Shown here: positions 47,749 through 60,769 of the stretch, piece by piece
How the letters are laid out: every line of letters begins with the position of its first letter
Numbering within the stretch: position 1 is the first letter of the stretch
Source: Antedon mediterranea
Taxonomy: Eukaryota; Echinodermata; Crinoidea; Comatulida; Antedonidae
Direction of reading: 5' to 3'
NCBI RefSeq assembly: GCF_964355755.1
Contig: NC_092676.1
Location: 6,804,288 to 6,868,287, forward strand
Length of the DNA stretch: 64,000 nt
Notes under the pieces: model-generated
The model's input: the letters and a program-made list of their open reading frames with translations, nothing else
What the model was told of the DNA's origin: nothing
Databases searched by the model: none
Position numbers and translations under genes: made by a program

Positions 47749-49347
47749 ACTGTGCAATACTTTACCAGTTCATGAAAACACAATGGTTTGTCATGTAATA
47801 AAAGATTTTGATCTTTTAGGTTTACATAATGGTAAACAAAATTCGTTACTGTGTGTTAGACAAGACGAAGTATATTTTGCAAATTCAAAATCATTCATTA
47901 TATCATAAGTATTAATATTCATTTTATTCAGGGAAAATCATCTACATTAACATATCTATCAAAAAAACAATTTTTGGAGATCAACTGATGTTACATATTA
48001 TAGTAATTATGAGATAGACATTTTATTTTACACATAAAAACACAGGAAATGAAATACAAAAGTGTCATTTTCTCAAAATGTTCTTTTCACATAATTTTAC
48101 ACAGTTTTATAATAGACTTTCCCCAGTCTGTTGATTGTATGACCTAATGTTTAGAAGTTTTGTTGGGGTCTATGTAATTATTGAAACATTTTTGTTGTTC
48201 AATCTTTCAATGAACACAAGTTTTTTGAGTTTGAGTTTCAAGAAATCTCAAAAGAGACACCTGAGTATCGAGTCTTTGTTTTCAAAAACTCTAACTATTG
48301 GACTTTATCAAGGTTGGAAAGAGTGGTAATTGGGTTCTCTTTCTTGAGGCCTTTGTATCTATGCTATCTTGGCGGACGGTGATAACAGATAGGCCTTAGG
48401 CCTATGAAACTCCTTAAATAATCAGAACCAAATATTTTAAACACTGAGTGGATGATCCATAGATCCAAATAGAATCATTGGTATAACAAGAAACAATTAC
48501 TGTAATTAAGTTGTAAATTCTGCATGAAATGGTCAGACTGATCACGAATCACACAGAATACACAATATTCTTTCGACATGACAGATGAGGACTCACATGT
48601 AATGTAACTTATTGAAAGAAAAAACAGTAGAATGTCATGACCCACTGAGAAAGCTCTAAACCGAATTTCTATAAGGCAACTTTTTTGATAAAGTATATCA
48701 AAACTGAAATCTGCTGACCAACCATTGGAGTTGGTGAATATTATAGAGTATGATCATAGCCCAATTTTATTATCTTTAGCCAAATCTGCGTTGAAATACC
48801 CAGAGATGTTCCAGAAGAAAATTTACAAAGGATTCAGTAAACATGGCTGTAAACATTTGGTGATTACGCAAGTATTTATGCAAGTTACCTAGATATTTTT
48901 TTGTGTTGTTGTATTTGAGCATTACATTGAAAAGGTGTTGATAAAAGCAGTGAAACGATTGAAACGGATAGTCCCAAAGTACTAATCTGTATTTCCATGA
49001 GTTTGGAGTCACAATTCATCAGTTTGGATGAGAACAAATGTCACCTTACAGTATAATGAATATAGAGAGCGAAATACAGAGGGTGGATTTTCAGAATGCA
49101 AGGCCAACAAGGAGAAATGATGTTCTTCTATGTCAATCACACAGAAGCTTATGCGCTTATACATGAAAGTTGATGTAATTATATGCACGTTGCAACTCCA
49201 ATAACAACCGTATTAAACTATGGACGATGTCTGGTATAGTGAAAAACAGAGTGGCTGAAACCCTATTAAGAATAATCTAATCAGCTTCCGTGCCTTTACA
49301 AGCTGCAGCACGTCATTATTTGCTGGTTATGGGAAGAAGTGAATGAG

Positions 49348-49400
49348 TTGGTGGCCAAGTGGTTAAGACAGTGGAACCGTAATACATTGCCATATTAACA
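49348..49400 (+). mobile_element. SINE head fragment
   Basis: GGTGGCCAAGTGGTTAAGAC followed by AGTGGAACC matches the tRNA-like head of the SINE at 13.96-14.22 kb, in the opposite orientation. The rest of the SINE is not recognisable. Confidence 0.5.
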
Positions 49401-49670
49401 TCGAAATGCTACCTCTAACTAGACTCAGTGGCCTTATATACCAATCACACTTAAGTGATATATTTCCCTTCACTATTAAGTATTTCACTTTACTTATTAA
49501 ATATTTAAGTACTGTATTTCCCTTGACGGTTTTTAAATGTATTTTAAGACATTCCAATTCCGGTTATTTTGATACTCTATGACTCATTCTCCCATTTCCA
49601 GGAGTGATTACAAATAATTTAAAGTTTAAAATCTTCCCAGTACAATTCTGATCTTGTTGACACCACCACA

Positions 49671-50300
49671 CTATAACCATTAGCCCCAGGCTATCCTCAT
49701 AAAAATTGTATTTATTTAAATTATTATTACCGATTATCTAACAGGTTTGTGCTCTATTTGACCTTGAAAATGAACTTTAAAGTTGAAAAATTGATGAACT
49801 TGATTATCTTCCGCAATGCCAATAATGGTTACATTTTTTTTAATTAGCTTATAAATTGTTGAAAACAGCTTAAACCCTATTTGACCATATTTGACCTTGA
49901 TATAAACTTGAAAATAACCTTTGACTGAAATTTGAGAGCATCATCCACATCTATCTTTTATGTCATCCCATATCGGATATCTACATGGTTTCCTGCTATA
50001 CTATAACCATCAGCCAGAGGCTATCCTCATGAGAATAATATTTATTTTAATTACTATTAATACCGATAATTAACACTCTATTTGACCTTATGCCTTTGAA
50101 AATGACCTTCAATGACTATCTTCCGCAATATGTCAATAATGATCCAATAATGGTTACATTTGTTTTAATTAGCTTATAATTCGTTGAAAACCCTATTTTA
50201 CTATATTTGACCTAATTACCTTGAAAATGACATTTAACCTGAACTTTGAGAGTGGCATTAACAGAAAATGCCTCCATGATATATAAGCTCACATTGGCCT
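49671..50300. repeat. 330-bp tandem duplication
   Basis: Two diverged direct copies begin with CTATAACCAT(T/C)AGCC at 49671 and 50001 and share GGCTATCCTCAT, CTATTTGACCTT and AATAATGGTTACATTT. They are non-coding and lie in the NLR intron. Confidence 0.7.
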
Positions 50301-50976
50301 CCCTACTATATTATATTATGTATAACAAGCGTTTACATAGTTCATTATGTAAAATGAACATCTAAATGCATTCGTTTCTTTTTTATTAACCAATAGTGCA
50401 TGTTAATCTTCTTTTATGTCTGCGTATGTTTTATTTTAAAACAATATCGTGATTTTCAAACCATCATCAAACATGAGTCTTAATTAAATAATAAACATTA
50501 AAAAGGCTCTCTTCACTAATTTTATTTCTTTAATTGCGTAATAAAAATTGTTGCAACATCGCGGATATTCAAATTAAAATTGTTTAATTATTTGTATATG
50601 GTTAATATCGGATGATTATTAAAATTAAACTATATATTATTAAATAGACAGTAGCAGTCTAAAAAGTAAAAACCGACAAATTCAAAAGCCTAAGTAATTA
50701 ATTGTCATGGATTTTCATGGAGGTTTATATGTTTTCAATTAAAAATTTCAAATAAACGTTTGTTACATTTTTTCACATATAGGCCTAATTTCAATATAAA
50801 AAATACAGTATTTAAAAAGAATCTAATCCTGTCTAATGGAAGTGATCTCAACGTGTTAACAGTTATTATATTCAATTTATTATATTGAATGAAGGTTTTT
50901 AGTCATTGAAAAAATCAGCACTAAATCTATCTCATCATTAAACTAAATAGTAAAATCAAGGCAATGAAATACATAC

Positions 50977-51505
50977 CTGTACTAAGTAGGCCGATTTCTT
51001 TCTGGGCTCGTTCCCCAAGAAGACTTGCAAACTCAGTTAACTCTTTTGGTAAAATGAGTCTCTTCTCCAACTCAAATACCACATCCCAGAGGCTTTTTTG
51101 TGGATCTAGTCGATAATTTGCTGTAACCCTCCGTGTCGCAGCAGGAGATCCAGATTGTTTAACAGCCCGAAAGAGTCGTTCTCGGTCTGGTTTCAACTTA
51201 TTTTCACCAGTACATTTGATATTGTTATCTGTTATATACTGACGTACAAGATGTTCAGCATCTTTTGGGCCGGTTAATCTGGTAATCTCCAACAAAAGGT
51301 TGACATCATTTGGTGTAATAACACCACGGCCACCTTCGCTATCGAGCTTGTTGAATAAATCATGTGCAATGGTTTCTGCATCAGCAAGGTCTCCTAGTTG
51401 CAGATGATCACCTAGGCAAAATCTCAACAATTTGTAGTCTTCGCCTTCATAATGCTTACTAAGTTTGGCTTTCAACCCTCTAAACTTACTCTCAAGGTCT
51501 GACAT
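50977..51505 (-). CDS. NLR receptor exon 1: N-terminal DED-like domain
   Basis: 176 codons plus one base from the ATG at 51505; an in-frame TGA two codons upstream fixes the start, and a TTTTTGCAG about 22 bp upstream suggests a preceding untranslated exon. Residues about 5-92 resemble a death-effector domain: YKLLRFCLGDHL, IAHDLFNKLDSEG, VNLLLEITRLTGPKDAEHLV, the CLG and LLEI positions being those conserved in FADD-type DEDs. A second helical segment (100-170) follows. The exon ends at LLSTG with donor ACAG/GTATGT in phase 1, which exactly fits the NACHT exon acceptor. The domain would recruit death-fold adaptors or caspases. Another death-fold type is possible. Confidence 0.8.
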
Positions 51506-52130
51506 TATTCAAAACATGTGTTTGTCTGCAAAAACAATTTAATTTGAACATGTCGAATGTAATCAAGATTATATGTATATATGTTTCATGTTGTATTTTT
51601 TATTTTGGTGGTTTATTGTGCGCTACTTATGGCTGTCGTCTAATTGTATTTTACCGTCATGAGTTGGCTACAGAATTAGAGTTAGAATTTTATTAGAGGA
51701 ATATAAATATATATAATACAGACCTAAACTGCTCTTTATATATATAGTTTTAACCTTTAACACACCTCCTACAATGCCCTTTCCTACATTCACAAATTTT
51801 GCACTGAATAAACACACATTATAAAGTTACAAATACAGTACTCACTGTGCCGAGACCACTACCTCGTGGTATTCCGATTTCAATGTTTCTTTTTTGTTGG
51901 ACATTTTATTATCGTATCATCAACCTGTGTTCTTTCACTAAGGATTTTTTTTTCAATAGTGTGATCAACTGTATCGACTAATTGGCAAATATCTAAGAAA
52001 CATTTTTCGATCATTCAGAGATTCAATTCATTCATCAATCAATGATTGTTGGACGATTTTATCTAAATGCTTATTAGTCTATATTTATTAATATTAATTT
52101 AAGCTGAATTGTTTAAATTAGATGGTGATG
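51506..52130. other. NLR upstream region
   Basis: Begins with a likely acceptor for exon 1 (about 51527 on the minus strand). No upstream exon or promoter element can be identified with confidence. Confidence 0.35.
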
Positions 52131-55100
52131 GTACCATCTAGGTCGTGCCCACAGATGGTTCTTGAATACACAGTAATTTCAGCGTAAAAAAACTAGCGAT
52201 TTCAAATGTACGTACTGCAGGACTATAAAACATTGTCGTTTACAGAAATAAATAAATAGACACAATGATTTATGTAGTCAACCAAAATTAGCACCCTGGG
52301 AATTTCTTCCGAAAGAGAAACTTGTCACAAAATGAGTCCAAATTTTTGATTTGGACTCATTTAAACAAACTCAATTTGTGTTTTGTATCTAACATTAGGA
52401 TTGAGTGTTGGGGATGATGATAGGTACAAAAAGAAACCATTTTTAAATATATTCTTTATATTAAATTATTCTGTATATTTCTGTATTATCCACTCAGTAA
52501 CGAAATATTTTTAGGCCTATAAATAATATACGACTAAATAGAGTAAAACATTTCCGATTTAATAATTTGTTAAAACTGTCACTGTCATAGTCGATTGAAA
52601 TAGTAAAGTACATGTAACGACCAGTACGACGTTTATATTTTTTGTAATTATTAATTAATACAAACGTTGAGAAGCAACTGTCAGCAATAAAGTATTATAT
52701 TACTATGTGTTTATAATCTAAAAGAAGACCCACACTCACAGTAATAAAGTTTATTAGTATATTTGTTTATACTAGATGGTTCTCGAATACACAGTAATTC
52801 CATCGAGAAAAACCTGGCGATTTCAAATGTACGTACTGCAGGACTATAATACATTGTCGTTTACAGAAACGAATAAATAGACACGATGATTTATGTAGTC
52901 AAATAAAATTAGCACCCTGGGAATTACTTCCGAAGGAGAAACTTATCACAAAATGAGTCAAATGTTTTAATCTGGACTCATTTAAACAAACCCAATTTGT
53001 GTTTTGTATGTAACATTAGGGTTGAGGGATGGGGGAAGAAGATAGGTACAAAGAGAAAACATTTTTAAATATATTCTTGTTCACTCAGTAACAAAATATT
53101 TTTTAATGTTTTATAGGCCTATAAACAACTTAACACCAATTATCGTAAGAAGAGATAGGAAAATGCGAAGCATCCTCGTATTATACGGGCGGGTATTTTC
53201 AAGATAGACATCCATTAGACAGTGTATACCACGATCGGAAAACACTCCTGGAGCAAATCGTTGAACCTAAATTCGTTTTAATTGTCAATAACTAATTATC
53301 AAACTCAATTTAATTAGTAAACAGGGTTAAATCAGGTGGTTAAAATCAGTACCGAAAGTACGAACCAACTTTATATACCATCGAGTAAACATTCTAGAAA
53401 TAACGCACAATTTACCGAATTTTGCCCTTATGTAAATTTATATATAGATTATATCTAACAGTACCAACACGCACAATAAGAAATTTTCGATTCAAATGGC
53501 GATCAAAAGTGATTGATACCTATTTACAGTATTGTATAGCATTACAATACTATTTATGTTTATTCTCCAAATGCCCATAAATTTACCTACTTGTGTTAAA
53601 CCATGGAGGTATGCAAGCGTGGTTAAACCAAATAATTTGGAATGTTCCATTCATTGCAAATCAATACATTTGTATAATCGTATATTAAATCTATCAAAAT
53701 AGTATTTTTTAAAGAAAATCGGCCTGTCTTCAACATTATGATGGTGTACTCTAGCTGTTCTGTTAGCTATCTATATATAAATTTACGTAAGGGCAAAATT
53801 CGGTAAATCGCGCCTTACTTCTAGAATTTTCACTCAATGGTATATAAAGTTGGTTCGTACTTTCGGTACTGATTTTAATCACCTGATGTAACCCTGTTTA
53901 CTAATTAAATTAAGTTAGATAATTAGTTATTGACAATTAAAACGAATTTAGGTTCAACGATTTGCCCCAAATAGGGGTGTTTTCCGATCGTGGTATACAC
54001 TGTCTAATGGATGTCCATCTTGGAAAAATACCCGCCACAAAAATGCGAGGAGGCTTCGCATTTTCCTATCTCCTCCTACGATAATTGTTTTTAATAGCTG
54101 AAAATCGGTTGAACAGCTAGAGTACACCATCATAATGTTGAAGACAGGCCGATTTTCTTTAAAAAATACTATTTTGATAGATTTAATATACGATTATACA
54201 AATGTATTGATTTGCGATGAATGGAACATCCCAATCTCTCAGTCTGCCAGAGTTTGGTTTAACACAAGTACTGTAGGTAAATTTATGAGCCCTTGGTTTA
54301 ACACATACGGTAGGTAAATATATGGGCCCTTTGAGAATAAACTTGCAATACTTTGACAATACTGTAAATAACTATTTTTGGAACTCATTTGAATCGAAAA
54401 TTAGATAATAATAAACTGTTAGATATATAAACACATTATTATATACAAATACACTTTATACTGACAGTTCCCTCTCAACGTTTGTATTAATTAATAATTA
54501 CCAAAAATATAAACGTCGTAGTGGTGTATCGTGACATGTATTTTAATATTTCAATCGATTATGACAGTGACAGTTTTAACAAAGTATTAAATCGCAAATG
54601 TTTTACTGTATTTAGAGGTATATTATGTATAGGCTTATAAAACATGAACAAAATATTTCGTTACTGAGTGGATAAAGAATATATTTAAAAATTGTTCCTC
54701 TTTGTACCTATCCGCTTTCCCATCCCTCAACCCTAATGTTACATACAAAACACAAATTGGGTTTCTTTAAATGAGTCCAAATCAAAAATTTGGACTCATT
54801 TTGTGAAAAGTTTCTCCTTCGGAAGTAATTCCCAGGGTGCTAATTTTAGTTCACTACATAAATCATCGTGTCTATTTATTCGTTTCTGTAAACGACAATG
54901 TATTATAGTCCTGCGGTACGTACATTTGAAATCGCCAGTTTTGTTACGCTGAAATTACTGTAGGCCTATATTCGAGAACCATCTGTGGGCACGACCTAGA
55001 TGGTACGCGAGCGAAGCGAGCGTACCATCTAGTTAAAAACAATTATCGTAGGAGGAGATAGGAAAATGCGAAGCCTCCTCGCATTTTTGTGGCGGGTATT

Positions 55101-55350
55101 TTTCAAGATGGACATCCATTAGACAGTGTATACCACGATCAGAAAACACCCCTATTTGGGGCAAATCGTTGAACCTAAATTCGTTTTAATCGTCAATAAC
55201 TAATTATCTAACTTAATTTAATTAGTAAACAGGGTTACATCAGGTGGTTAAAATCAGTACCGAAAGTACGAACCAACTTTATATACCATCGAGTAAAAAT
55301 TCTAGAAGTAAGGCGCGATTTACCGAATTTTGCCCTCACGTAAATTTATA
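52131..55350. mobile_element. Nested foldback cluster FB5
   Basis: A mosaic of inverted and direct copies. An outer palindrome pairs 52131-52740 with 54400-55020 (shared TAGGTCGTGCCCACAGATGG). A second direct copy of the outer arm starts near 52776. A further module (TTCAAGATGGACATCCATTA and CGAAAGTACGAACCAACTTT) occurs at about 53131-53470, inverted at about 53760-54090, and directly again at 55031-55350. Near 55010 is ACGCGAGCGAAGCGAGCGT, itself palindromic. Repeated insertion or rearrangement of one foldback family explains this best. There is no transposase. Confidence 0.7.
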
Positions 55351-55389
55351 ATATAGATTATCCGCTAATTGATCTATAGTCAATCTTTG

Positions 55390-55760
55390 TTTCTTATTTT
55401 ATCTTACTTATAGACCCAAAGAAGATGATGGATATGGTTATATTTAGACCTAAACAATTATACGATTCACAAACAATTACACATTACATAGAAGTAGCCA
55501 ATTCTTCTAAAACAGGAAACTTCCAAAATCCACACAAACTTGTTGCTCAAGAAAAATGATTTAAAAAAGTATTTCTCTGTTTGAAACCATCTACCGCTCG
55601 GTACTTTACACATTGGCCAATCAATGTCACTTTGACCCCGTCCCCAACAAAAATCATTCCGTGCACCTAAATCATGTTCAAGACTTACCTTTGAATATAC
55701 AAGCAAATATGACAAGCAAAATTTTAAAGCAATGTAATATTTCTAAATGATAAGATTTCT
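55390..55760. repeat. R1 segment copy
   Basis: Matches the duplicated family at 1-3480, for example AGACCTAAACAATTATACGA, CAAACTTGTTGCT and AATATACAAGCAAATATGAC. The copy is over 50 kb from the others, so R1 is a dispersed and not just a local repeat. Confidence 0.6.
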
Positions 55761-57240
55761 TTTATTTTATTTTACTTTGTCGACGAATTACGGAACTAGA
55801 GCGTGAAAATTAAGCATAAATAATACTAATACATATTTCGTTTATGACAAAGTTAATCGCTTAAGATTATTTTATTGAAATTAATATAAATAAAATAGTT
55901 AAAACGACATATTTGAACTCATGAAACAGTTACATTTCACTGATCAATCACATACGTCCGTTCTCCCTTTTAGTCTAAGTTTTACTACTAGAACTAGTGA
56001 GCCCTGTTAGAAAATAAAAGGAAGAAAAATTATAATAATAGAAAACCCGACTGCTTCTGGTATACTAACCTTCTCACGCAAGGTACCTTATAATAGGTCT
56101 GTAAATCCTGTGATGTGCTGTAATACAATTGATCTAGAACTTGCATGCTTACTTTTCAATATGAACAACAATGGAATGAAACGCTTGAGGTACAAATCAA
56201 ATACCAGGCTTACTGTTATAGGTCCATGGTTATAGTAAAATCAACGATCACTGATTCACAACATTGAACGACTATTATTCAGATACAGACATACTTTTAT
56301 TATGAAACAGAATAAAAGTAACATATCTTACTAAAATTGCGATAATCATCAGTATTAAACATTTTCTTTTTTTTAAGCAGACCAGCATTAGCAGACATCA
56401 CCTTTACCTTTACGAAAAACGAATATGCGTCATCAAGTAAAATATCTTTGTTTAATGTTATCTCTTCGGAATTGCAACTTTGTCAATATATTATGCGAAA
56501 GATGAGGACAAGTTTAGTTTTTTATAATAATTATAGCGCGTGTACAAATATTTATCGTAAGAAACTTATGGTAACATTGCTATTGCTATCAAATCTGACG
56601 TTTAAAATACTACAAATTCAACAAATGCGTAGAGAATAAATATATAATTGTATAGGCCTGTATATAAAATGTATACACTTATACACCAGTAGCTCACTTT
56701 AAAGAACTCATGCGACATATTAAAATATGCTCAGACCATTTCTTACTTCGTATAAGCCACTAACGCGTTTAGTGTGAGGACGAATATTACAATCAAACAA
56801 TGATGATAATAATAATTAGCTTGTAGGGTTTATTAGGTATTATTCTGTCGAAATTATTAAAGCAGTGCTTTCTCTAATAAAATGAATATTCACCAATATA
56901 ACGTTGATGATGTGTTAGGATGCGGTTGACAAAACAAATGACGTAGTATAGGGTCGTGTGCAAATTGTTTAGTACCGTATGTCAATTGATGCATGCAGCC
57001 TTTTTTTAGGGCTAGGATCTTCATGGACAAACTGTGTAACTAAACATTTTGAATATTGAGTCTGATCTTGAGTCTCACTTTTTTTTCCACATAAAGTAGT
57101 TACTTAACTTACTGTTACACATTACATAAATCATTTGTTAATGAATATAGTTTTTCTTTTTTTTCGTTTCACCTTAAAGCAATACGTGCAATTAATTTTT
57201 ATTTTAGTAAATAGTTTTACGTTAGTATGTACTTCCTCGA
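55761..57240. repeat. Segmental duplication, copy 1 (about 55930-56640)
   Basis: The part 55930-56640 is a diverged direct copy of 61440-62060, sharing TCTCACGCAAGGTACCTTA, GAAACGCTTGAGGTACAAAT and ATTCAGATACAGACAT. It is non-coding as far as I can see. The remainder of the interval holds nothing recognisable. Confidence 0.6.
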
Positions 57241-57425
57241 ACCCTTAAAATACCAGAATGGTGTCCGGCGGGGTTTAGTTTTTTACCAACCCCGAAACCG
57301 GGATGGACCGGTGTTTCACCATGTAGTTTAAGTTCTATTTATTTGTTGTTATCCGAAATCGTTCAATTCATTTCAATTTAAATGTTTGTTATATATTTAC
57401 AAATGACAATAAATTTACTTACTTA
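57241..57425 (+). mobile_element. CR1/L2-like retroelement 3' end
   Basis: Has a GC-rich hairpin-like segment (GGTTTAG...CCAACCCCGAAACC) and finishes with GACAATAAATTTACTTACTT. That matches the short-repeat 3' ends typical of CR1/L2-type LINEs. No coding part remains. Confidence 0.4.
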
Positions 57426-57656
57426 ATAATGTATGGTACAAAAAATTATAAATTAAATCAGTTAATTTAATTTAAAATATTATAGATTGATTTTATCTAA
57501 TTTCATTAAAAAAAGAATTACATTTCAGGATGTTAGAAGCCACTAATTTATCAGACAAATTTCAAAAAACAGTTTAGCAGAATCTCGGCCACTAACCTCT
57601 CTCCGATGATGTAGAATAACACAAAGTATAGTTTCTCTGTAACGTTAGCTTGCTAC

Positions 57657-57698
57657 CAGGGAAGAGTGAGCGAATGAGTGAGTCTCACTCTTCCCTGT
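57657..57698. repeat. Short perfect hairpin
   Basis: CAGGGAAGAGTGAG and its reverse complement CTCACTCTTCCCTG are separated by 13 bases. Probably the tips of a small deleted MITE; the stem is too short for a microRNA precursor. Confidence 0.5.
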
Positions 57699-57967
57699 TT
57701 TGGTGGTTGCGTAGCGTATGCACGATATAATCCGTAGTTGACATCAACGGTTTTCAGATCTCAAATGATTCTGAACCCTGATACTAAATACAAATACCCG
57801 TTATGGCATTGTAATAATCACAATAATAGATTCAACCAATGAAATATAAGCAAACAAACAACAATAACAAGATTTTAAAAGACCTGGATATATTTAACAG
57901 ATATAATACAAAGAACGTCCAACAATAACACACAAAATATTGTTAACAAAAGGAATGTTAACAGATT

Positions 57968-58474
57968 TGGCAGGGCATATCGTTTCCTTTTATAGACACG
58001 TACCAGAATATTCAAGGGTTAACAAACTTTATCATAACTGAATAGTAGGGTTCTCTTCGCTGATTGTATGAAAAATGATAAATGATAAAAATTAGGCTGA
58101 AAGAAAAATATGTTTAAATAAATTAGTTAGTGTCACGTATATGACCTACAGTAAGACCTAAGACTAATACACGATTATGGCAGGGCATATCGTTTCCTTT
58201 TATAGACACGTACCAGAATATTCCAGGGTTAACAAACTTTATCATAACTGAATAGTAGGGTTCTCTTCGCTGATTGTATGAAAAATGATAAATGATAAAA
58301 ATGAGGCAGAAGGAAAAATATGTTTAAATAAATTAGTTAGTGTCACGTATATGACCTACAGTAAGACCTAAGACTAATACACGATTATGGCAGGGCATAT
58401 CGTTTCCTTTTATAGACACGTACCAGAATATTCCAGGGTTAACAAACTTTATCATAACTGAATAGTAGGGTTCT
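57968..58474. repeat. 210-bp tandem array, left part
   Basis: TGGCAGGGCATATCGTTTCC recurs at 57968, 58178 and 58388, giving an exact 210-bp period with very few substitutions. The array is interrupted by FB6 at 58475 and resumes at 60770. Confidence 0.85.
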
Positions 58475-60769
58475 TGTTGAACCCACAAATGTGAAAACGC
58501 CCACAAATGTGAAAACAACCACAAATGTGAAAACGCATCACCCACAAATGTGAAAACAACCACAAATATGAAAACGCATCACCCACAAATGTGAAAACAA
58601 CCACAAATGTGAAAACGCATCAACCACAAATGTAATAAACAGCGCCCACAAATGTGAAAACGATCATCGCCCACAAATGTGATAACGCCCACAAATGTAA
58701 AAAAAAATGAGAATTTTTCGGCCACAAATGTAAAAAAAAAAATCAGATCAAATTTAATGCTAGACTCAAACAATTTTGATCGAGGTACTACATTATATCA
58801 TGATTGTATTGAGTTGTTTCAATAATTGTTTGTTCACGATACGTCTGTTAGGGTCGTGGTTAACGCGTTGGATCATTATAATTTGCTGCTCATGCGCGCG
58901 ATATTTGCACGTTAACTCGTTTGTTTAATGAACGTAATAGTTCAAGACGATATTTGTTATTTGCTGCGCGCGTACACGATACTTCAAGGTCAAGGCCATG
59001 TTATATCATTGTTGCTTCTACTGTATGTGTGGTTGTTGGCTTACTATTATGTACGTATAGTTATAAGTCGATGTTCGATGTTTTTTTGCGCGTGCACACG
59101 ATACTAAAAGGTCAAGGTTAAATTGCTACTTGTATGTAGTGTGTGGTTATTAACTCGTTGGCTTACTGTTATGACTTCTAATGCTCATACAATTAGTGTT
59201 TCTTATAGGCATCTCCAATCAAGTGTAAGCCTACTATTAGTAGATAACATTATTTAATCGCATTGCAAATTTTGTTAGGTAATTCATGAAGCCAGTTTGT
59301 TCCTCATTAACAATACCGTTATACCTTGTACGTTGACTTATTTACTTATAATTATATTATACATAATTCTATTTCTTTAAATTGTCGAATATACGTTTGA
59401 TAAGTAAATCAGTTAAATTTTAATGCATTCAATAGGTAATATTATTCTCCGTATATCTTTATAATTATCCGCTAAAAATAGATATACAAATTAAACAATA
59501 AGCATCAGATTAAACCACGAATGTAAATTAATAGTAGTATAGTAGGAAGTTTTGTCCATTAGTATAATTGTTATAGATTTCATAGTATGTTTTCGTGACA
59601 AGTTTGATACTATCGTATCGTGTATTATATTTGTTTGGATATTGGTGTTACGGTATTATTCTATGTTACAATTTGTTTATCGCTCTAAAATAAAGAAATA
59701 TTCTTTTATTAGTTGTTCTTGCTCTAGCTCTTGTATTATTATCTTGTGGTTATAGTTTTGTAAAAAAATTGAACATTAGGAACTACTGCAATAATTGAAC
59801 GACGAGTATAGCATTGATCTTGTAGTATCGTGTACACCGAGCATCGACTTGGAGCTATAATACGTACATAATACTAATATAGTAAGCCCAACTGCACTTC
59901 AAGCAGCAATGATATATGACCTTGTAGTATCGTGCACGCGCACAAAAAAACATAGAATCGACCATCGACTTGGAACTATACGTACATAACAATAAGCCAA
60001 CGAGTTAACAACCACAAGTAGCAATAGTATATATGGCCTTGACCTTGTGGTATCGTGTACGCGCCCAAAAACATCGAATCGAGCATCGACTTGGAACTAT
60101 ACGTACATAACAGTATGCCAACGAGTTAATAACCACACACTACATACAAGTAGCAATTTAACCTTGACCTTGTTGTATCGTGTGCGCGCAAAAAAAAAAT
60201 ATCGAACATCGACTTATAACTATACGTACATAATAGTAAGCCAACAACCACACAGTAGAAGCAACAATGATATAACATGGCATTGACCTTGAAGTATCGT
60301 GCACGCGCGCAGCAAATAACAAATATCGTCTTGAACTATTACGTTCATTAAACAAACGAGTTAACGTGCAAATATCGCGCGCACGAGCAGCAAATGATAA
60401 TAATCCAACGTGTTAACGACGACCCTAACAGACGTATCGTGAACAAACAACTCAATACAATCATGATAATAATGTTTGTCTGAATCTAGCATTAAATTTG
60501 ATCTGATTTTTTTACATTTGTGGGCGAAAAAGTCTCTCTTGTTTTTACATTTGTGGGCGTTATCACATTTGCGGGCGATGATCGTTTTCACATTTGTGGC
60601 CGCTGTTTTCACATTTGTGGTTGATGCGTTTTCACATTTGTGGTTGTTTTCACATTTGTGGGTGATGCGTTTTCACATTTGTGGTTGTTTTCACATTTGT
60701 GGGTGATGCGTTTTCACATTTGTGGTTGTTTTCACATTTGTGGGCGTTTTCACATTTGTGGGTTCAACA
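58475..60769. mobile_element. Foldback element FB6 inserted in the 210-bp array
   Basis: Starts TGTTGAACCCACAAATGTG and ends CACATTTGTGGGTTCAACA. The flanking GTTCT (58470-58474 and 60770-60774) is a candidate 5-bp target duplication within the array unit. Inverted arms reach about 680 bp; the outer 260 bp are a CCACAAATGTGAAAACG minisatellite, the inner parts single-copy. The central portion has about four ~115-bp repeats with CATCGACTTGGAACTATACG and CCTTGACCTTG. No transposase frame is seen. Confidence 0.82.

Larger units (their letters stand above)
45371..50976 (-). other. Intron between DED-like and NACHT exons
   Basis: A 5.6-kb intron with donor CAG/GTATGT (50977/50976) and acceptor ATTCATAG. 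It contains foldback FB4 (46489-47748), a 330-bp tandem duplication (49671-50300) and a SINE head near 49350. No further exon is recognised. Confidence 0.7.

Noticed and set aside
47693-47908. 71-codon plus-strand frame ending CNTLPVHENTM... as a possible last exon
   Set aside because: The first third is the FB4 arm, the rest has no acceptor or recognisable domain, and no partner exon was found.
49348-49400. Possible tRNA gene at the GGCCAAGTGGTTAAG motif
   Set aside because: No matching B box or cloverleaf downstream; it fits the SINE head seen at 14.2 kb.
58333-60706. Open frames with repeating HLW or HICG residues near 58.4-58.8 and 60.5-60.7 kb
   Set aside because: Produced by the CCACAAATGTGAAAACG minisatellite in the FB6 arms.
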